Shown here: in pieces, positions 44,194-58,931 of the stretch
How positions within the stretch are numbered: position 1 is the first letter of the stretch
Layout: the number at the start of each line of letters is the position of its first letter
Origin: Paraspadella gotoi
Lineage: Eukaryota > Chaetognatha
Length of the DNA: 64,000 nucleotides
Direction: 5' to 3'
Assembly: GCA_051294375.1 (NCBI GenBank)
Contig: CM119264.1
Location: 26,446,008-26,510,007, forward strand
Program-made: the position numbers and the translations under genes
The notes under the pieces: generated by a model
Databases searched by the model: none
Seen by the model: only the letters and a program-made list of their open reading frames with translations
Told to the model about the DNA's origin: nothing

Positions 44194-45221
44194 TCCAAAA
44201 ACTTCTCCCTGGGTGTTTCGTTTTCTCCATCCTCCATCAATAACAAGCGAACTGGCATTAGACTTTGCATATAGATGGGCCCCTTTGGAAAAAAGGCACG
44301 TTTTTGCGATTGGCCGGCGCGGAGAACGCGCCGCCGCCGCCCGCCGCAGCCCGCCGCCGCAGCCGCCTCCTGCCGTTCCGTCGATTTTCCTTTTTTTTCG
44401 TAATATCCTTACTTCTCTATTTTTTCTCTTTCTTCCTTTTCTGTCTCTTTATTATTTTTTTCTTTCCTCAGAATTTTAAACATTTACGCTTATAAAAACG
44501 TTTTTTTACGCTCTTTCGTTCGAACATTAATTCAGCAATAGCTGAACAAAAGTGGGGGGNNNNNNNNNNNNNNNNNNNNNNNNNNNNNNNNNNNNNNNNN
44601 NNNNNNNNNNNNNNNNNNNNNNNNNNNNNNNNNNNNNNNNNNNNNNNNNNNNNNNNNNNNNNNNNNNNNNNNNNNNNNNNNNNNNNNNNNNNNNNNNNNN
44701 NNNNNNNNNNNNNNNNNNNNNNNNNNNNNNNNNNNNNNNNNNNGAGGAAATTTAAAGGGGTGAGAATAAAGGGGAGAGAATGAGGTAAGTTAATAGAAGA
44801 AAATCGGTTAGCGATAGGAGGGATAAGCGAAAGGATTAAAAAAAAGAGTTTAAGGGGAAATGGGTGTTGTAGTTAGATCGAAAAAAGAGAAAAATAAGTT
44901 TGAAAAAAAAAAGGAAAGAAGAAAGAAAACGAGTTAAATTTGAGCGAAGGATATTAATCTTTTTTTTTTCTTACTATTTTTTTTTCCTTACTCGTCGTAA
45001 GCAGTTTTTCCGCTTGAGAAAACCCACCCGGACGTCGGTAAGTTCGATCGCGTCTCGTCTCGGCCAAACCTCACCCATCTGTTGATCCGGCAGGGCTCAA
45101 AAGGTTAATTCTATTAATTAAGAGTGTTAGATTCTCATCGTGTAAGTTCTTATTTAACAATCGCCGCAAAGAAGTAACGTCCACTCAGTCGCCCCATCCT
45201 TACCTCAACCACTTCTGATCC
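43574..45221 (+). repeat. direct second copy of 39197-40989
   Basis: Same order of motifs from TACATTTTTTCT to CCTCAACCACTT, with numerous short deletions relative to the first copy and a 184-N gap inside. Confidence 0.9.
44560..44743. other. assembly gap (184 N)
   Basis: Run of N inside the second copy; the corresponding first-copy bases are about 40322-40520. Confidence 0.98.
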
Positions 45222-45246
45222 NNNNNNNNNNNNNNNNNNNNNNNNN
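45222..45246. other. assembly gap (25 N) at the palindrome turn
   Basis: Left of it the sequence matches 40989 in direct sense; right of it matches 41545 in reverse sense. Confidence 0.98.
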
Positions 45247-45277
45247 AGGGGAAGAGAGAGAGAGAGAGAGTGAGAGA

Positions 45278-45325
<48 letters not shown>

Positions 45326-45460
45326 AGAGAAGAGGGAAATGAAGAGAGAGAAAAAATAAAAACTTCGTCAAGAAAAAAGGATGAAATAGACAACAGACCA
45401 GCTAGACAGAACAGTCAAATTAGACTTACAGACAGACTGACAGACAGTGGAGAGAAAAAA

Positions 45461-45491
<31 letters not shown>

Positions 45492-45649
45492 AGAAGAGAG
45501 AGAGAGAGAGAGAGGAAAGTGAGAGAGAGAAAATAAAACTTTCGTAAAGAAATAGGAAATAGACACAGACAGCTAGACAGAAGTCAATAGACCTTACAGA
45601 ACAGACTGACAGACAGTGAGAAAAAAAAGAGAGAGAGAGAAGAGAGAGG

Positions 45650-45685
<36 letters not shown>

Positions 45686-46854
45686 GAGGAGAGAAGAGAG
45701 AGAGAGAAACGCGTTTTTTGAATTCGTCGAGTTTGAATCGAAAGCAAACGCATCGCTTGTCTGTGTGTATAAGTGGAACGTAAAAATTGTGTCCAGGTGG
45801 ATAGAAAGTGGTTGAGGTAAGGATGGGGCGACTGAGTGGACGTTACTTCTTTTGCGGCGATTGTTAAATAAGAACTACAATGATTGAGAATCTAAAACTC
45901 TTAAATTAATAGAATTAACCTTTTTGAGCCCTTCCGGATCAACAGATGGGTGAAGGTTTTGGTCGAGACGCGATCTAACTTACCGACCGTCCCGGGTCGG
46001 TTTCTCAAAGCGGAAAAAACTGCTTACGACGAAGTTAAGAAAAAAAAAAAGATTAATATCCTTCCGCTCAAATTTAACTCGTTTCTTTTCTTCTTGCCTT
46101 TTTTTTCAAACTTATTTTCTCTTTTTTTCGAATTAAACTACAACACCCATTTCCCGCTTAAACGTCTTTTTTTTTAAATCCTTTCGCTTATCCCTCCTAA
46201 TCGCTAACCGATTTTCCTTCTATTAAGCTTAACCTCATTCTCTCCCCCTTTATTCTCACCTCCTGTAAAATTCCTCTGTTGACAATTTCCCCTTCTTCAC
46301 ACGTTTCCCACCTTACCCCTTAATTCTTTTCCCCCAAATTACTACTTCCCCCCCTTCCTTACCTTCCTTCTTTCAACAATCCTCTTTAACCGCTTTCCAC
46401 CTCTTTCTCTCTCCTGACCTTCTATCCCTCTCCCTTTCCCACTATCTCGCCTTCTCTTCTCTCACACCCCCCGCCCACTTTTGTTCAGCTATGCTGAATT
46501 ATGTTCGAAACGAGAGCGTAAAAAAACGTTTTTATAAGCGTAAATGTTTAAAATTCTGAGGAAAGAAAAAATAATAAAGGACAGAAAAGGAAGAAAGAGA
46601 AAAATAAGAGAAGTAAGGATTATTACGAAAAAAAAAAAGGAAATCGAACGGAACGGCAGAGGCGGCTGCGGCGGCGGGCTGCGGCGGGCGGCGGCGGCGC
46701 GTTCTCCGCGCCGGCCAATCGCAAAAAAAAAACGTGCCTTTTTTTCCTCCAAAGGGCCCATCTTATATGCAAAGTCTAATTGCCCAGTTCGCTTGTTATT
46801 GATGGAGGATGGAGAAAAACGAAACATCCCAGGAGGAGAAGTTTTTTTTGGAAA

Positions 46855-46936
<82 letters not shown>

Positions 46937-47619
46937 GAGAGAGAGAGAGAGAGAGAGAGAGACATCCCATCCAAAATATTTTTTTTTCCTTCCTCGCACA
47001 AGGCTGTGCCAGCTAAAAAGCCAATCCCAGGTGGGGCCGAGGCAACGAAAGCCAGGGCTGAAGGGCAACGGATGAACCGCCCGAGAAAAGGGGCGAGGCT
47101 TTTTTTCCGAAAGCGTAGTAAGCGAAATAAGAAATCCCATCGGGCACTGGGCTATGCGGCTATGGACATTGGGCTAATGAAATTGTAAGGGAAACGCCGC
47201 GATGCTGCAAAAGAGGGAAGATAAATTTGTGAGTAAGTCATTTGGGTCGGGGTGAAGGGTTGAGCGGAAGAGAGGTGAAGTGAAGAAAGGTAAGGTGGCC
47301 CTTCGAATCCGAAGGATGTCTCGGGTCAAGGGATTTCTGGTCAAAGGCGGGAGATATGTGCTAGAGATCGAAAGAGAGGGACAATTGAGCTTTGGGGGGA
47401 TTTAGGGGTGGGATTATTTTGGAATTAGGGTTTATTAGTCCCATAAGCGCGAATTCGGTTCTCTGCATCATTTTGCGCAAGAATATGTTTGAAGAGTTCT
47501 CGAATACAAAACATACAATTAAGAAAAAGATAATCTCTGCAATATTAAAGTTTTAAGAAAAAAATGTAAGATTACTTATAAATCAACGAAAAGTTTTGTT
47601 TGGAAGAACCCGGGAAGGA

Positions 47620-47671
<52 letters not shown>

Positions 47672-47777
47672 GGAGAGAGAGAGAGACAGAATATAATAAT
47701 AAGAAAGAGAGAGAGAAAGAGAGACACAGAGAAAAAAGCTTGTGTGAAAAAAAGTAAAGAAAGAAAAGGAAAGAAAG

Positions 47778-47832
<55 letters not shown>

Positions 47833-48315
47833 AGAGGAGAGAGAGAAAGAGGAGAGAAGAGAGGAGGAGAGGAAAGAGAGAGTAGAAGTAGTAATGATGA
47901 AAACTTTTTAATAAATATGGAGAAAAAATATATAGAAAGAAGAAAGTTAATGACTGCGGAGAAAGAAGAACATGAGTTATTTCAAAGAACATTGAGACTT
48001 TTTTTTTGCAAATACGGTCAGCAAATGGTAGTTTGGCGGTCCAGTCATTCAAACGTCCTTGTTCTTCTCTATCGAGGATGTTCTTCGAGCATTTTTTCAC
48101 TATCATTGCTGCATAAATCTGCAACTAAGCGTGTTTGGCGTTTTTTACCCCCTAGAGAGAGAGAGAGAGAGAAGAAGAAGAGAGAGAGAGAAGCAGAGAG
48201 AGAAGAGAGAGAGAGAAGAGAGAGAGAAAGAGAAGAGAGAGAGAGAGAGAAGGAGAGATGAGAAAGAGAGGAAGAGAGAGAGAGAGTAGAGATGAGGAGG
48301 AAGGGATTGAAGGTA

Positions 48316-48356
<41 letters not shown>

Positions 48357-51300
48357 ATATAAAAGTGGGAAAAAGAATTATTGCTGAGTGTAACCAAATC
48401 GTCGTTTTCATTAGTGGAGTTTTTTTCCATTATACACAGTTTCCAATTAGTTACAATGGAAAATAATTTTGATTAATACCTTAATTAGTAAGAATGAATG
48501 GGTTCATAGCAACGACCCTGCACTCAAACTGACTTTCCAAAATCTCTGACATCGTCATAATGCATTAAAAATAAACAACACTACTCATACACATTCACGG
48601 AACTTACCTTTTCGGGCCCGGATTTCCTCACCCTTTTCGGTTTTTACATCTCCTACGCGCCTTTATTCCACCATTATTTTCTATACCCCTTCCCCACTTC
48701 CCTCCCTATCTCCCTACTTTTCCCTTCCCCTTCCTCTCTCCCTTCCCCTCTTCCCCCTATTTTTTGCCTCCTTTCCCCTTTTTCCCCCCAGGGAATTTGG
48801 CCGAAAAAATAAAAGTCTGACCTTTAGAACCGGAAACATTTTCCGAAACGAAAAATTCTGTTTCGAATTAGAGGGAAAAAAGGAAAAAAAAGGTGCCGAG
48901 AAAGGCTGATATTAAATAATAACGGCTGCCACAGCGACGTGGATAACAATACAATCAAACACAAAAAACAAGCAGGACTAACAACGAACGACGAAAAATC
49001 GAAAATAGAAAATTGTGAGGGAAAAAAAAAAATTCGTAAAGGAGTAAAAAAAAATATTAAACAAATCATAAATTACTAAATATTTATCGCCTATCTAAAG
49101 GTAGTCCACTGGCACAAAACTATCTAATTTCTTTAAATAAAATTAATATTACTGCCCACATATTCCAGTTACGTAAAATGACAATGACTGGGGGCTTGTC
49201 GTGGTCGCTAAATCACTTACCCAAAGCCCCCCTCCCTCCGCAAATGATCAACAGAAAACTGAATAAATCACCGACTGAGGAATTGAATCAAAACAAATGA
49301 ATAGGGAGAAACTGGCCGGAATGTTGAAGGGAAGCAAGCCAAAGGAGGAGTAAATCGGATGGAAATTCACGGATTCACCTCGAGGCGCCGGAAATTCGCC
49401 GTCACGCGCGAGAACGAAAGTCTTTGCGACGCAAACGTCCGGTCCGGCACCGCAGATTGTCTATCACCTTGGCGCCCTTTTCTACTGATTGGTTTATCTC
49501 TTTCCTAAGATTGGCTTTCCAACACAAACAGCCTCGTCTCATCGTCGGGGGCCCGTGGGCGAAGCCTCCTGTAATCCGGCCTCTCGGAAGACAAGACATG
49601 CAGGACGCCCTCTGGCCCGAGGTTTCTGCCTCGACCCGTCCACATGGCGACGGGACGTCCGCCGAAAATAGATCCACGTCCAATACGGAGTCCAATCGGC
49701 GGAGGCCACAAGAACCCCCGGGTTAACCTAAGGAGAGGCGAAAGAACCGGCCAGGGCGCGAAAGGCAGCAGCTCAAAAAACCTCCGCGCGTATCGTCGAG
49801 GGATTGCGTTCCTGAATGCGGCGGTCGTTGCAGCTCGGTCGTTAGGTCGGCTTAGTTAATATTTTTTTTTTTATTTTTTGGGATGAATAAGTTTGTAAAA
49901 AAGCAAATAACGGTTCCATAACGGCCCGATCTTTTCAGAGAAACGATTATGATCCGAAATAACAAAGTGACGAGATTTTCGGCTAAAAAAAATAGTGACT
50001 AGAAACGGTGGAAAAGACTGGTCTGAAAAAGGTCAAACTAAATGACCAAAGGAAAATGACCGGACGCGAGGTCACAAAATCTTTCAAAAGTTTTTCATCA
50101 ATGAAAAAATATGCATGTTCCCTGGTTTTAGGAAAATCTTATTTCCATTTTAATTCTTTAAATCATTATCAAGAGTCCCCTATTTGTCTTTTGTTTTTTT
50201 TCATCAAACTATTGCTTTTGCGAACAAGCTGGTCGTGAAATCTAATCGCCGTTTCAAAATTCAGGTTTCTGCCCTTATTTCCGCCAGAGTCCGCCTTTGT
50301 TCAAATTATGAGCTCAGCATACCTACAAGCCGTCGAAGCCCGGCCCGCAATCGCCACCATCGAGCCGAATAGAGAGAGAAGAGCTTCAAAGCCCATAAAT
50401 CGGCGCTGCGTACGGCTGCCCGGCACCGCCGTCGCTCGCCGAGACGCGTTGCGTGCTTTCCCAACGCGCGCCCCTTTGTACGGGAAGCACGGCCGCCGGT
50501 TGAGAGAGCGAGAGAGAAGAGAAAGAAAGAAAAGAAAATAAAGCGAGCTAAAAAAATAGAAAAAACAAGGAGGGAAGAAAAAAAGGAAAAAAGTAGGCGA
50601 AAGATTCTGATGACGTCATAGTCATTAATGAGAACGAATTGAAGTCGCGGTTTAAAGAGTCGTCGTGTGTCGTCGTCGGCGTCGTTGAAGGTCCCGTCCG
50701 AGGTCGTAGGGTGACATTAGTTTTGTCATTTTGGCAAAGGAAAACTTTGTTTTCGACATATGGGCGACAGGAAATTGTCCATTTTTGAAGGAAAAAGGTT
50801 TCCGACTCAATCATGGTTTGAAGATGAATGAACAAAGGGAATCTTTGTGCCTTAAAAGATCATATTCATGATCAATTGATTGTTTATGGATTTCAAGCCG
50901 AAATCGCACTCTTTTAAGATAAAAAGCCATTCTGAAGTAATAGACCGCTTGACGTGTCCACCGCCATATTAAATAATAATTTCCATTAGATATGTCATTA
51001 ATTTACGTAATAATTATAACGCTAATGGCTGTTTAAATTTGTCCATTCGTTTGTTTGGTATTTAGCCTCTATATTCTTTAAAATACATTTTTATTTTTCA
51101 ATTATTTTTTCTTTTTCCTCCATTTTCCATATTTTCATATCTTTGTTTAGTTATTTTCATTTTTAAGTACTTCGCGGAACAAACTCTATAAGTCACTTTT
51201 CGAATCGGTCTGTTCGTCGTTCGTCCGTCGGTTGGTATGTCTATTCCGTCGGTCTGTCCGCAATATGTTAAAAATGCAATATAATTTGCCTATAGTTAAG

Positions 51301-53469
51301 ATTGCTCATTTGTTAGACCAGAAAAAGACTGCAAATCCAAGGGGACTGCTTAGCGCCAGCTTTGAGGAATTCCTAAAGCTATAAGGAATAAAAGATATAA
51401 TTGTTTAATAAATTGTACAGTCAATATACATGGGCAAAAAAGTTTTAGTCATTGTCATGTTATGTCATATCATCTAATCAAGGGAAATACACCATAAAAA
51501 ATAAAGCACCTGCGGCGCAACAGCATTGTAATTATCGGTTTCTTAGTTTTTCTATATTTCTTTCTTTTTTTTTTTTCTTTCTTGCTTTCTTTTTTCTTTA
51601 TTTCTTTTCTTCCCCTTTCCTTTTTTTTCTTTTTTTTTGCTTATTCTTTCCTGCTTTTTTCTTTCACTATTTTAATGACGACTTGAGGCAAAGTAAAATA
51701 CCTATTTTACATTTCAATACAATTTTTTAAACCGGCCCGAATAAGTGGGCAAAGAAATATTAGGGAAATAAGCCGTGTTTAATAACCCGTGTTTAAATGC
51801 CGTGTTTAATGGCGTGTTAATGCCGTGTTTTGAATCGAGAGTTTTTTCATCGCGGAGTCCTTGAAAGAATTTCTTCTACAATTTAAAATCTTACTCAGCG
51901 ATCAAAGATTGTTACTTACCAAATAAACAGAATGACTTGCATTTTTTTTTAATCCGGAAAGTCGGCAACTTTTAATTCTCGATAAATTCATGATGTTAGA
52001 ATAATATGAAGATTTATTAGATTACTTAATAAAAATGATTAGATATTAGATATTTACGTAAATTAAAACTTCTACAGTTCCGGTTTAGTTTTCCAACTTG
52101 TAAATTACCGAATCAATTAACGTTGCCTTCAAATAGGACGGTTTTCGGTTTCGTCAATTTCCGGGTTATATTGTAACAGTAAGGCGTAGTTAAAAAATTT
52201 CTAATTTAACTTTAATTAAAAATTCTACAAAGTGAGGAACGAACAACATTAATAACTAATAAATATTTATGTAATAAAAATTTTATAAATAAATTTTACA
52301 ATTTAACCAGAGGCCAATTTAATACTAGTAAACTAAACCAATAAATGTTCAAGATTTTCAAAACAGTTTTTTTTAAAAAGATTTTTTTTTTGCAGAATTT
52401 GGATTCGTCATAAAAAAGTTGATTAAAAAAGAAATAATAACTCTTTTAGAAAAATTCCTTTTATTAAGTGAGTCAAATTAAAAAGCTATATTCTAAGCTG
52501 AATTAAACTTTTTATATATTAAATATAGTTTTTTTTAATTTTTAACACCCACTTAATGAAAGAATTTTTAAAAAAAAATGATTTATATTTTCTTTTATCA
52601 ACTTTTGATGAGGACTTCAAATCTGCCAATCAAAATTAAGAAAAAGCCTTAATTTTAAAAATTTTTTCGATTTAATAAGGATAGTACTAAATAATATAAA
52701 ATAAGCCCTAAATGCGAAATTAAAAAAAAAACATAATTAATTTTTTTTACAAATTAATGTTCACTACTGATGGTATGTATCGGGCATTGCCAAGGTTCAC
52801 CCGCCCGTAAAGCATAACTCTTTCAAGTTGTGACCCGGTGGCTCATTTGAGTAATGCCATCAGCTCATTTGACACTAGGTACCGGGTTCAATCCCAACCC
52901 GTACCTTACCCTGCCGGGAAGAGTGAGGACGGCCGTAAGCCGCCTTGGGGGCGTTGGCAACACCTCAAAAGCCTGTTTCCCACAGCCCAGGACCCGTTTC
53001 CAATGTCTGCTAGAGGGGGTTATAGAATTATGGGATAGTCATCTTCAGCCCACTTAGCGCCTTATCCCACACTGTTCATAATTGAACTTTTTTAAGAATT
53101 TTTCGTAAGTACTTTCACTAACGCCTTAAATTGTACATACAATATTTGAAATATCGTAGATTCAATTCTTCTTTCGGTTCCCAATTTCCTCAGCGCTTTC
53201 TTCTCAAATGATTATACCTTTTTATTTAAAACAAGGGGATTTTACCTCGCCCATGGGCCAAGTATTTTTACTCGTCGGTTCCGGGTTGCTTTGCTTCAAA
53301 ACTTTCCGCCCGATATCACTTCAGGGCTTTTGTTATTCTCTACAATTAATTATAAAAGCCGCCATCCATCAAATATCTCCGTTTCATCTCTCTCGCTGAC
53401 AGTAAAAAATATTCTCAAACTTTAAAAGATCCGGTCCATCCCATCGGCCCAACTTTTTATTCTGCGAAC

Positions 53470-54741
53470 ATGCCCAGGTCTTGCGGCGCCCGTTTCTTGT
53501 TTTCGGCTGCGACCTCGTCTACGCCGCACGGCACACCGGTGCAAAAGCGTCCGTCCCGATCGATTCGCGAACGGAATGCGAACGGCGCCATTTTGTTTTT
53601 TTCTCGCGAAAATGACGATGATGCCAAACGAGTTGCTCTTACATCTGCGGGCCGGAGTTGGGGCGTCGGACTGAGAGATGTCTGCAGGAACCTAATTGCC
53701 GGGGAGGTGGGTTGGAAAGGTTTCTAAATCGAATCTCGTCATTTCGAGCAACTAAAAAATATATTAAACTTACAGATTACTTAAGTAGTTAATCTACTAA
53801 TACCAATACTAATACTAATACTATGACCAAATTTTTATTCTCAGTCCGATGGCGTTCTGTTGCGCCCTCAAATTTCAATCACCTCAATGCAAACGCCACC
53901 TGTCGATCGGCAGGTCCAGAGAGCGCAGAACGTACGGCAAACGTTGTTCTATCAAGGCCCACGCCCACCGTCACCCGCACGTGCGTTCGAAAAGGCAGAA
54001 CTCGGCGGGCGACGTTGCGTCGGTGACAAGGGTCGTTGTCGTACCGTTGCCTGCGGTACATGAGTTGCGACGCCCAACCGACCTCGGAGGTGCAATTAAA
54101 TAATAATCCTTTGCAAATACTCGTATTTTAATTGTAATTCCCGACATAATTTTTTAACAATTTGGTTTGTTTCCCAGTTTTTTTATCCACTGAAACATTT
54201 GTTAAATTAATAATTTATTTACTTTCGTTCAAAATATGAAAAAATAAACTTAGAAGATAACAGTAAGAAATGTTTATACAACCAACTTTTTTTTTTTTAT
54301 TTCAATAAGAAACGTTCATGTTTCGGCTCCTATTTGCGAGCCTTATAGAGCCGAAACATGTTTTACGTTTTGGATTGAAAATTTAAAAAAAATCGTTGGT
54401 AAAACATATTCAAAACGGCTCTTCTAAAGAAACGAAAAGAAAAGGAATTAAAAAGGAAAAACATAAACTAAACGAAATTAGGGGTTTATATATTATGTTT
54501 CCTAATCTTTTTGTTGTTACTGTTTACTGCTGAGTCAGGTATAAAAAAAATTATCCGTTTGAACAAGTCTACCAAACAGTTTTTTCCTTGGGTCGATTCA
54601 AAGGAAACGTATTTCGCGGTTATGATGAATTCCCATCATCAATCAAATCGCCATGGTTTCCGTAACGGCTTACGTCCCCAAATTTCGTCGATAGGACAAT
54701 CTGCATATTATCGAATCTCCGTCTTCGGAAGCTTCAAATAG
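53470..54741 (+). pseudogene. mirror copy of array gene B, frames broken
   Basis: Start ATG at 53470 (MPRSCGA frame), TSP1-like exon at about 53843-54090 and membrane/tail exon at about 54604-54735 correspond to the three exons of gene B. Small indels put each exon out of frame (for example the second exon is split among three frames). Intron 1 is about 130 bases instead of 494 because the 0.36-kb insertion is missing. The indels are mostly single bases next to homopolymers, so sequencing error is more likely than decay. Confidence 0.8.
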
Positions 54742-55271
54742 GTAATTCAGCTACGATGCGCCGTGCTCGAACTATTTTTTTATTAAAAAGAAAATTTGTT
54801 TGTTGTTGATAAAATTAATTTCGTTGCAATGTTCGATAATATTGCTGTCGTTTTGATGTAGATAGCAGCATAGCTAGATAATCGATCAGAACTTAACTGC
54901 GCCTGTACTTAGGCCAGAATGAACGCCTTCAAAAGATGTAAAATAAAAGTGAAAAATGTTTAACTTCTTTGTCTTAATTTAAAAAACATTTTAAACAATT
55001 TAAAACATTTCATATAAAAATTTAATAAATTGGTTTGTAACATGAATTATGTCCAGTTGTATACTGAATCCAAAGTGTAGAAAACTTTGATTCGATGATC
55101 AAAAAATTTATTCTTATCTTTCAATGCCCAAAACTTATAACCATTTAGGGTAGCAAGTGTTGTCTGCAAAACTGACAAACCCAATATTGGGATTTTTTAC
55201 ACAGAGATTAATTTAGACTATTGTTATTTAATTACATTTAATTTACCTTTAATACACAAATTAAAGAGATT

Positions 55272-55351
<80 letters not shown>

Positions 55352-58300
55352 AAGAGAGAGAGAGAGAGTGAAAAAATTTAAAAAGTAGGTAAGTTTTTTT
55401 TTTTTAGGTTATTCCCCGAGTAAAATTCAGTCGAAAATGGAAAAAGGGCGCGCCCATCTAGAAGTTTAAAAACTCGACGGTAACTTTCGACTATAAGTCT
55501 TTAGTCTTTACATTAGAGGCGCAGTGAAGCTTACGTATCGGAAATTCTAAAAAGTCAATTATGAACACATACGATCAGTGAACAATTAAATTTGTAAAAA
55601 AAAATTATTTTTATGTTTTTTAAATTTTCGCAGTAAGCTAATCTAATTTATATAATATAATATAGTAAGCTATCGCTTATAAATCGAAAAATTTCAAAAA
55701 ATTGGCTTTTTGTTAATTTTGAAATTGCAGATTTTTGAATTCCTCGTCAAAAGTTGATAATAAGAAAAAATAAAATCATTTTTTAAAAATTCTTTCATTA
55801 AAGTGGGTTAAAAATTAAAAAAAAACTATATTTTTAATAAATAAAAGTTATTTTCCAGCTTTAAAATATAGGTTTTTTTAATTTTTTGACACACTTAATG
55901 AAAACTTATCAAACTGTTTATGATGAATCCAATCAAATTCAATTATCTTCGGTACAATGCGATGAACTCTCAAACAGAATTCCAATCTGCAAAAAAAATC
56001 TTAGAAAAAAACTGGTTTTTGGAAATTTTAACAATTTATTGGCCTACTGGTGTAAATTGGTAAAATTTAATCTAAAAATAAATATTTTTATACATAAAAT
56101 GTTCATTAGTATAATGTTGTTCGTTCCTCACTCTTGATTTAGAAAATTTTTAAAATTAAAGTTAAATTTAAAAAATTTTAACTACGGCCTTACTTTACAT
56201 TTTAGTATAGTATGACTCCACGAGAAAAAGTGCTAAAAAATCCTGTAGTTTAATAATACGTATTACAGGCCGTAATTAAATTCGTTTAAAAGAAGGTAGC
56301 AAATAGGAACCATGTCTTTGAGTTGGACGTCATCCATGAAAATTTAGTCTGCTTAATCCAAAAACGTCTTTTGTTTTTATAGGGAACTAAGTCCTGAAAC
56401 GGAGGCCGAATTTTTTTGATGAGTCAGCCCATGGTTTAATATCAAAGGAAAACTTGACATCTTCCGATGCTCTTTCGTGTCGTTAAAACTTACACACCCT
56501 TCTTCCTTCCCCTATCATCGAAGTTTTTCAAAAACGCCACAGTCACCAGACAGACAAAAAAAAAAATTGTCTGGCTTTGGGCTGAAGTAGCAGGGCCACT
56601 AAGTAGATTTAAACATTTTCATTAGATTTCTCACGTAGAAAATTTTTTTTTTTAATCACTTATCAAAATAGCCAAGCTTTCGGTAACAATTTTGAAAGAT
56701 TCTCAAAAAGCAGAAACAGAGGCTATTTATAAATCAGGGGCAAGATAGCTATTTATTAAAATGAAATGGATCAATTTTTTATATTGGTTGTAAACCAATT
56801 TCAAATTGTAAGTAAGGGGTAAAGTAAGGGTAAGTTAGACGAAGCCAGATTCCTCTTCCCGAAAATCCTCCTCCGTCCCTCTTCTAGAACCTTCTTTTCC
56901 CTCCCTTTCGAAATCGAAATCCAAGTTTGGAGGACTTCGATAAAACCGAGAAAAACTTCGAAGAACAAAAGCCTCACGCCCTTAATTACAAGGAAATTGA
57001 TCCAACATGCCACGCGGCTTGTCGAATTAGAAAAACATTCTTATTCGGTGCGACATTCTGCTTCAGAATATTTTTAAAGTAACGTTTTAAAAATAAAAAA
57101 ATAAAAGTGTCATGCTTTATATCCTGCGAACAATGAGTTCATTCCGCTGATCACGTACCTTACGTCCCAGTGTCGTTTTTATGAGATTACGCGGCAAAAC
57201 GGAGAAAGAAACAAAAATTTATCTTGGAAATTACTGAAATTCTCAAAAATTCTCAAAATATTAATTCAAAGAAATACTGAAGATTTTAATTAAATAAATT
57301 ATTAAAGTTGATTAATTTTTTTATTAAACAACTTTCCGATTTGCGACTAGGCAATTATCCGAGGAGACGTGATTTTATGTGATTATCGTGATTTTATTTT
57401 ATTTAATTTATTTTTAAGACGCAAAATCAAAAAAATTTTCACTGTCACTTTAGCCAAAAACAAACAAACAAACAAAAAAAAAAACAAAAAAACTCATAAC
57501 GATTTCCGCCCCAACCGAAACAACACAACTAACAACTCCCACCGCTTCATCGTCCCTTTCAATTTTTTCGGCCGGAATGACAAAAAACGAATCGCCACTT
57601 CCGTCCTCAATGCTCCGTCAGAGACGCGGCCCGTGGTCCTCCTTCGTCTCCGTCGCGTGCACGCTACTCGAAAGTTACGAACGCGACTGGGGGGTGGTCG
57701 TCGCCCCTGACTGACTCTCTTGAGATCAATCGGATCAATCAAATCATCAATCCCCGAATTATTAAAAGTCAGTGCAAAGTTAAATTGTGTTGAAGAGAAT
57801 AGTTAATTTTGGTATGTGAAATAGTGACAGAAACCGTTCAAATATAAGCAGTCCTGAGCTTCGATCAAAGGCTGTAATAAGCCATGTTACAGGAGGAGTT
57901 TAAGCGCCCCGTCGCTCTTAACTGCCTAGTCGACCACCGTGCTAGAACCCTGAGACGCTTTGGGTTGGGAAGGCCAAATGGCTTGCTTCCGGCACAAAAT
58001 GGCCGCTGTTGTAAATAAAGTTTAAAAAAAGCGCCTGACTCATCTCCCTGAGTAATCTCTATTTTTGTTAAAGAACTGTCTTCGCATTCGAAATTTCGCT
58101 CCGAAATGCGACTCGGAAATCTTTGAACCCCTGACAGTGCCGCACCATTTCTAAAATAAATCGGTCAGACAAAAGAAAAGAAAAACGGTTGTTTGCCGTC
58201 GAGTTTGGACTTGGATAATTCTCGCTTCGAATACTCAGGTGATCCGAGAATCACGAGATGACAGAAACATGAGACATAAGAACAGAAGTGAAGAAATTAT

Positions 58301-58931
58301 TTTAACTTTGGCCGACTGGAATCCAAAAAACCCAGTCGTTATTTTTTCTAAATTCGCGTATATATAATTCTTTTTAATGGTTTAGGGATTATAGGTGGTT
58401 AGGGTTGATTAAGGTTATGGGTGGTTCGGAGGTAGTTATGGTTAAGGGTGGTTAAAGGGGTTTTGGGGAGGTGATGTTAAGAGTAGTTGGGGTGGTTTTT
58501 AAAAAGGTTTCGTATTCGTACCAGGTGAGCTTATTTTCTTTTCCTTGTTAATCATGATGAAATTTCCCATAACATTTTGCTCTTAAGAAGCGAAAGACAG
58601 TGAATGTAAAAGTTTGCCTCAATTGCTTTTTTTGCATTGGATTTTCTGGTGGATGTGATCACTGATTCAGAATTTTCAGGTGATCAACGTATCTAAACCG
58701 CAATAAATTAAACAGATTCATAAATCAAGTGATTATTAATCACTTGTTCTTTCTCACCCAAGTATTAACTAAATGATGCCGGTGTTACGCGAAGTTTGAT
58801 TAAGGCTTAAATCGAAAAAAAAAAAAAAAAAAAAATAGAGGACTGAATGACCTACAAATAGTCTCTTCTCTTTATTATTCTTATCCTTTCAAGAACGGAG
58901 CGCGGGTTTTTGCCACCACAACCTTCTGTTC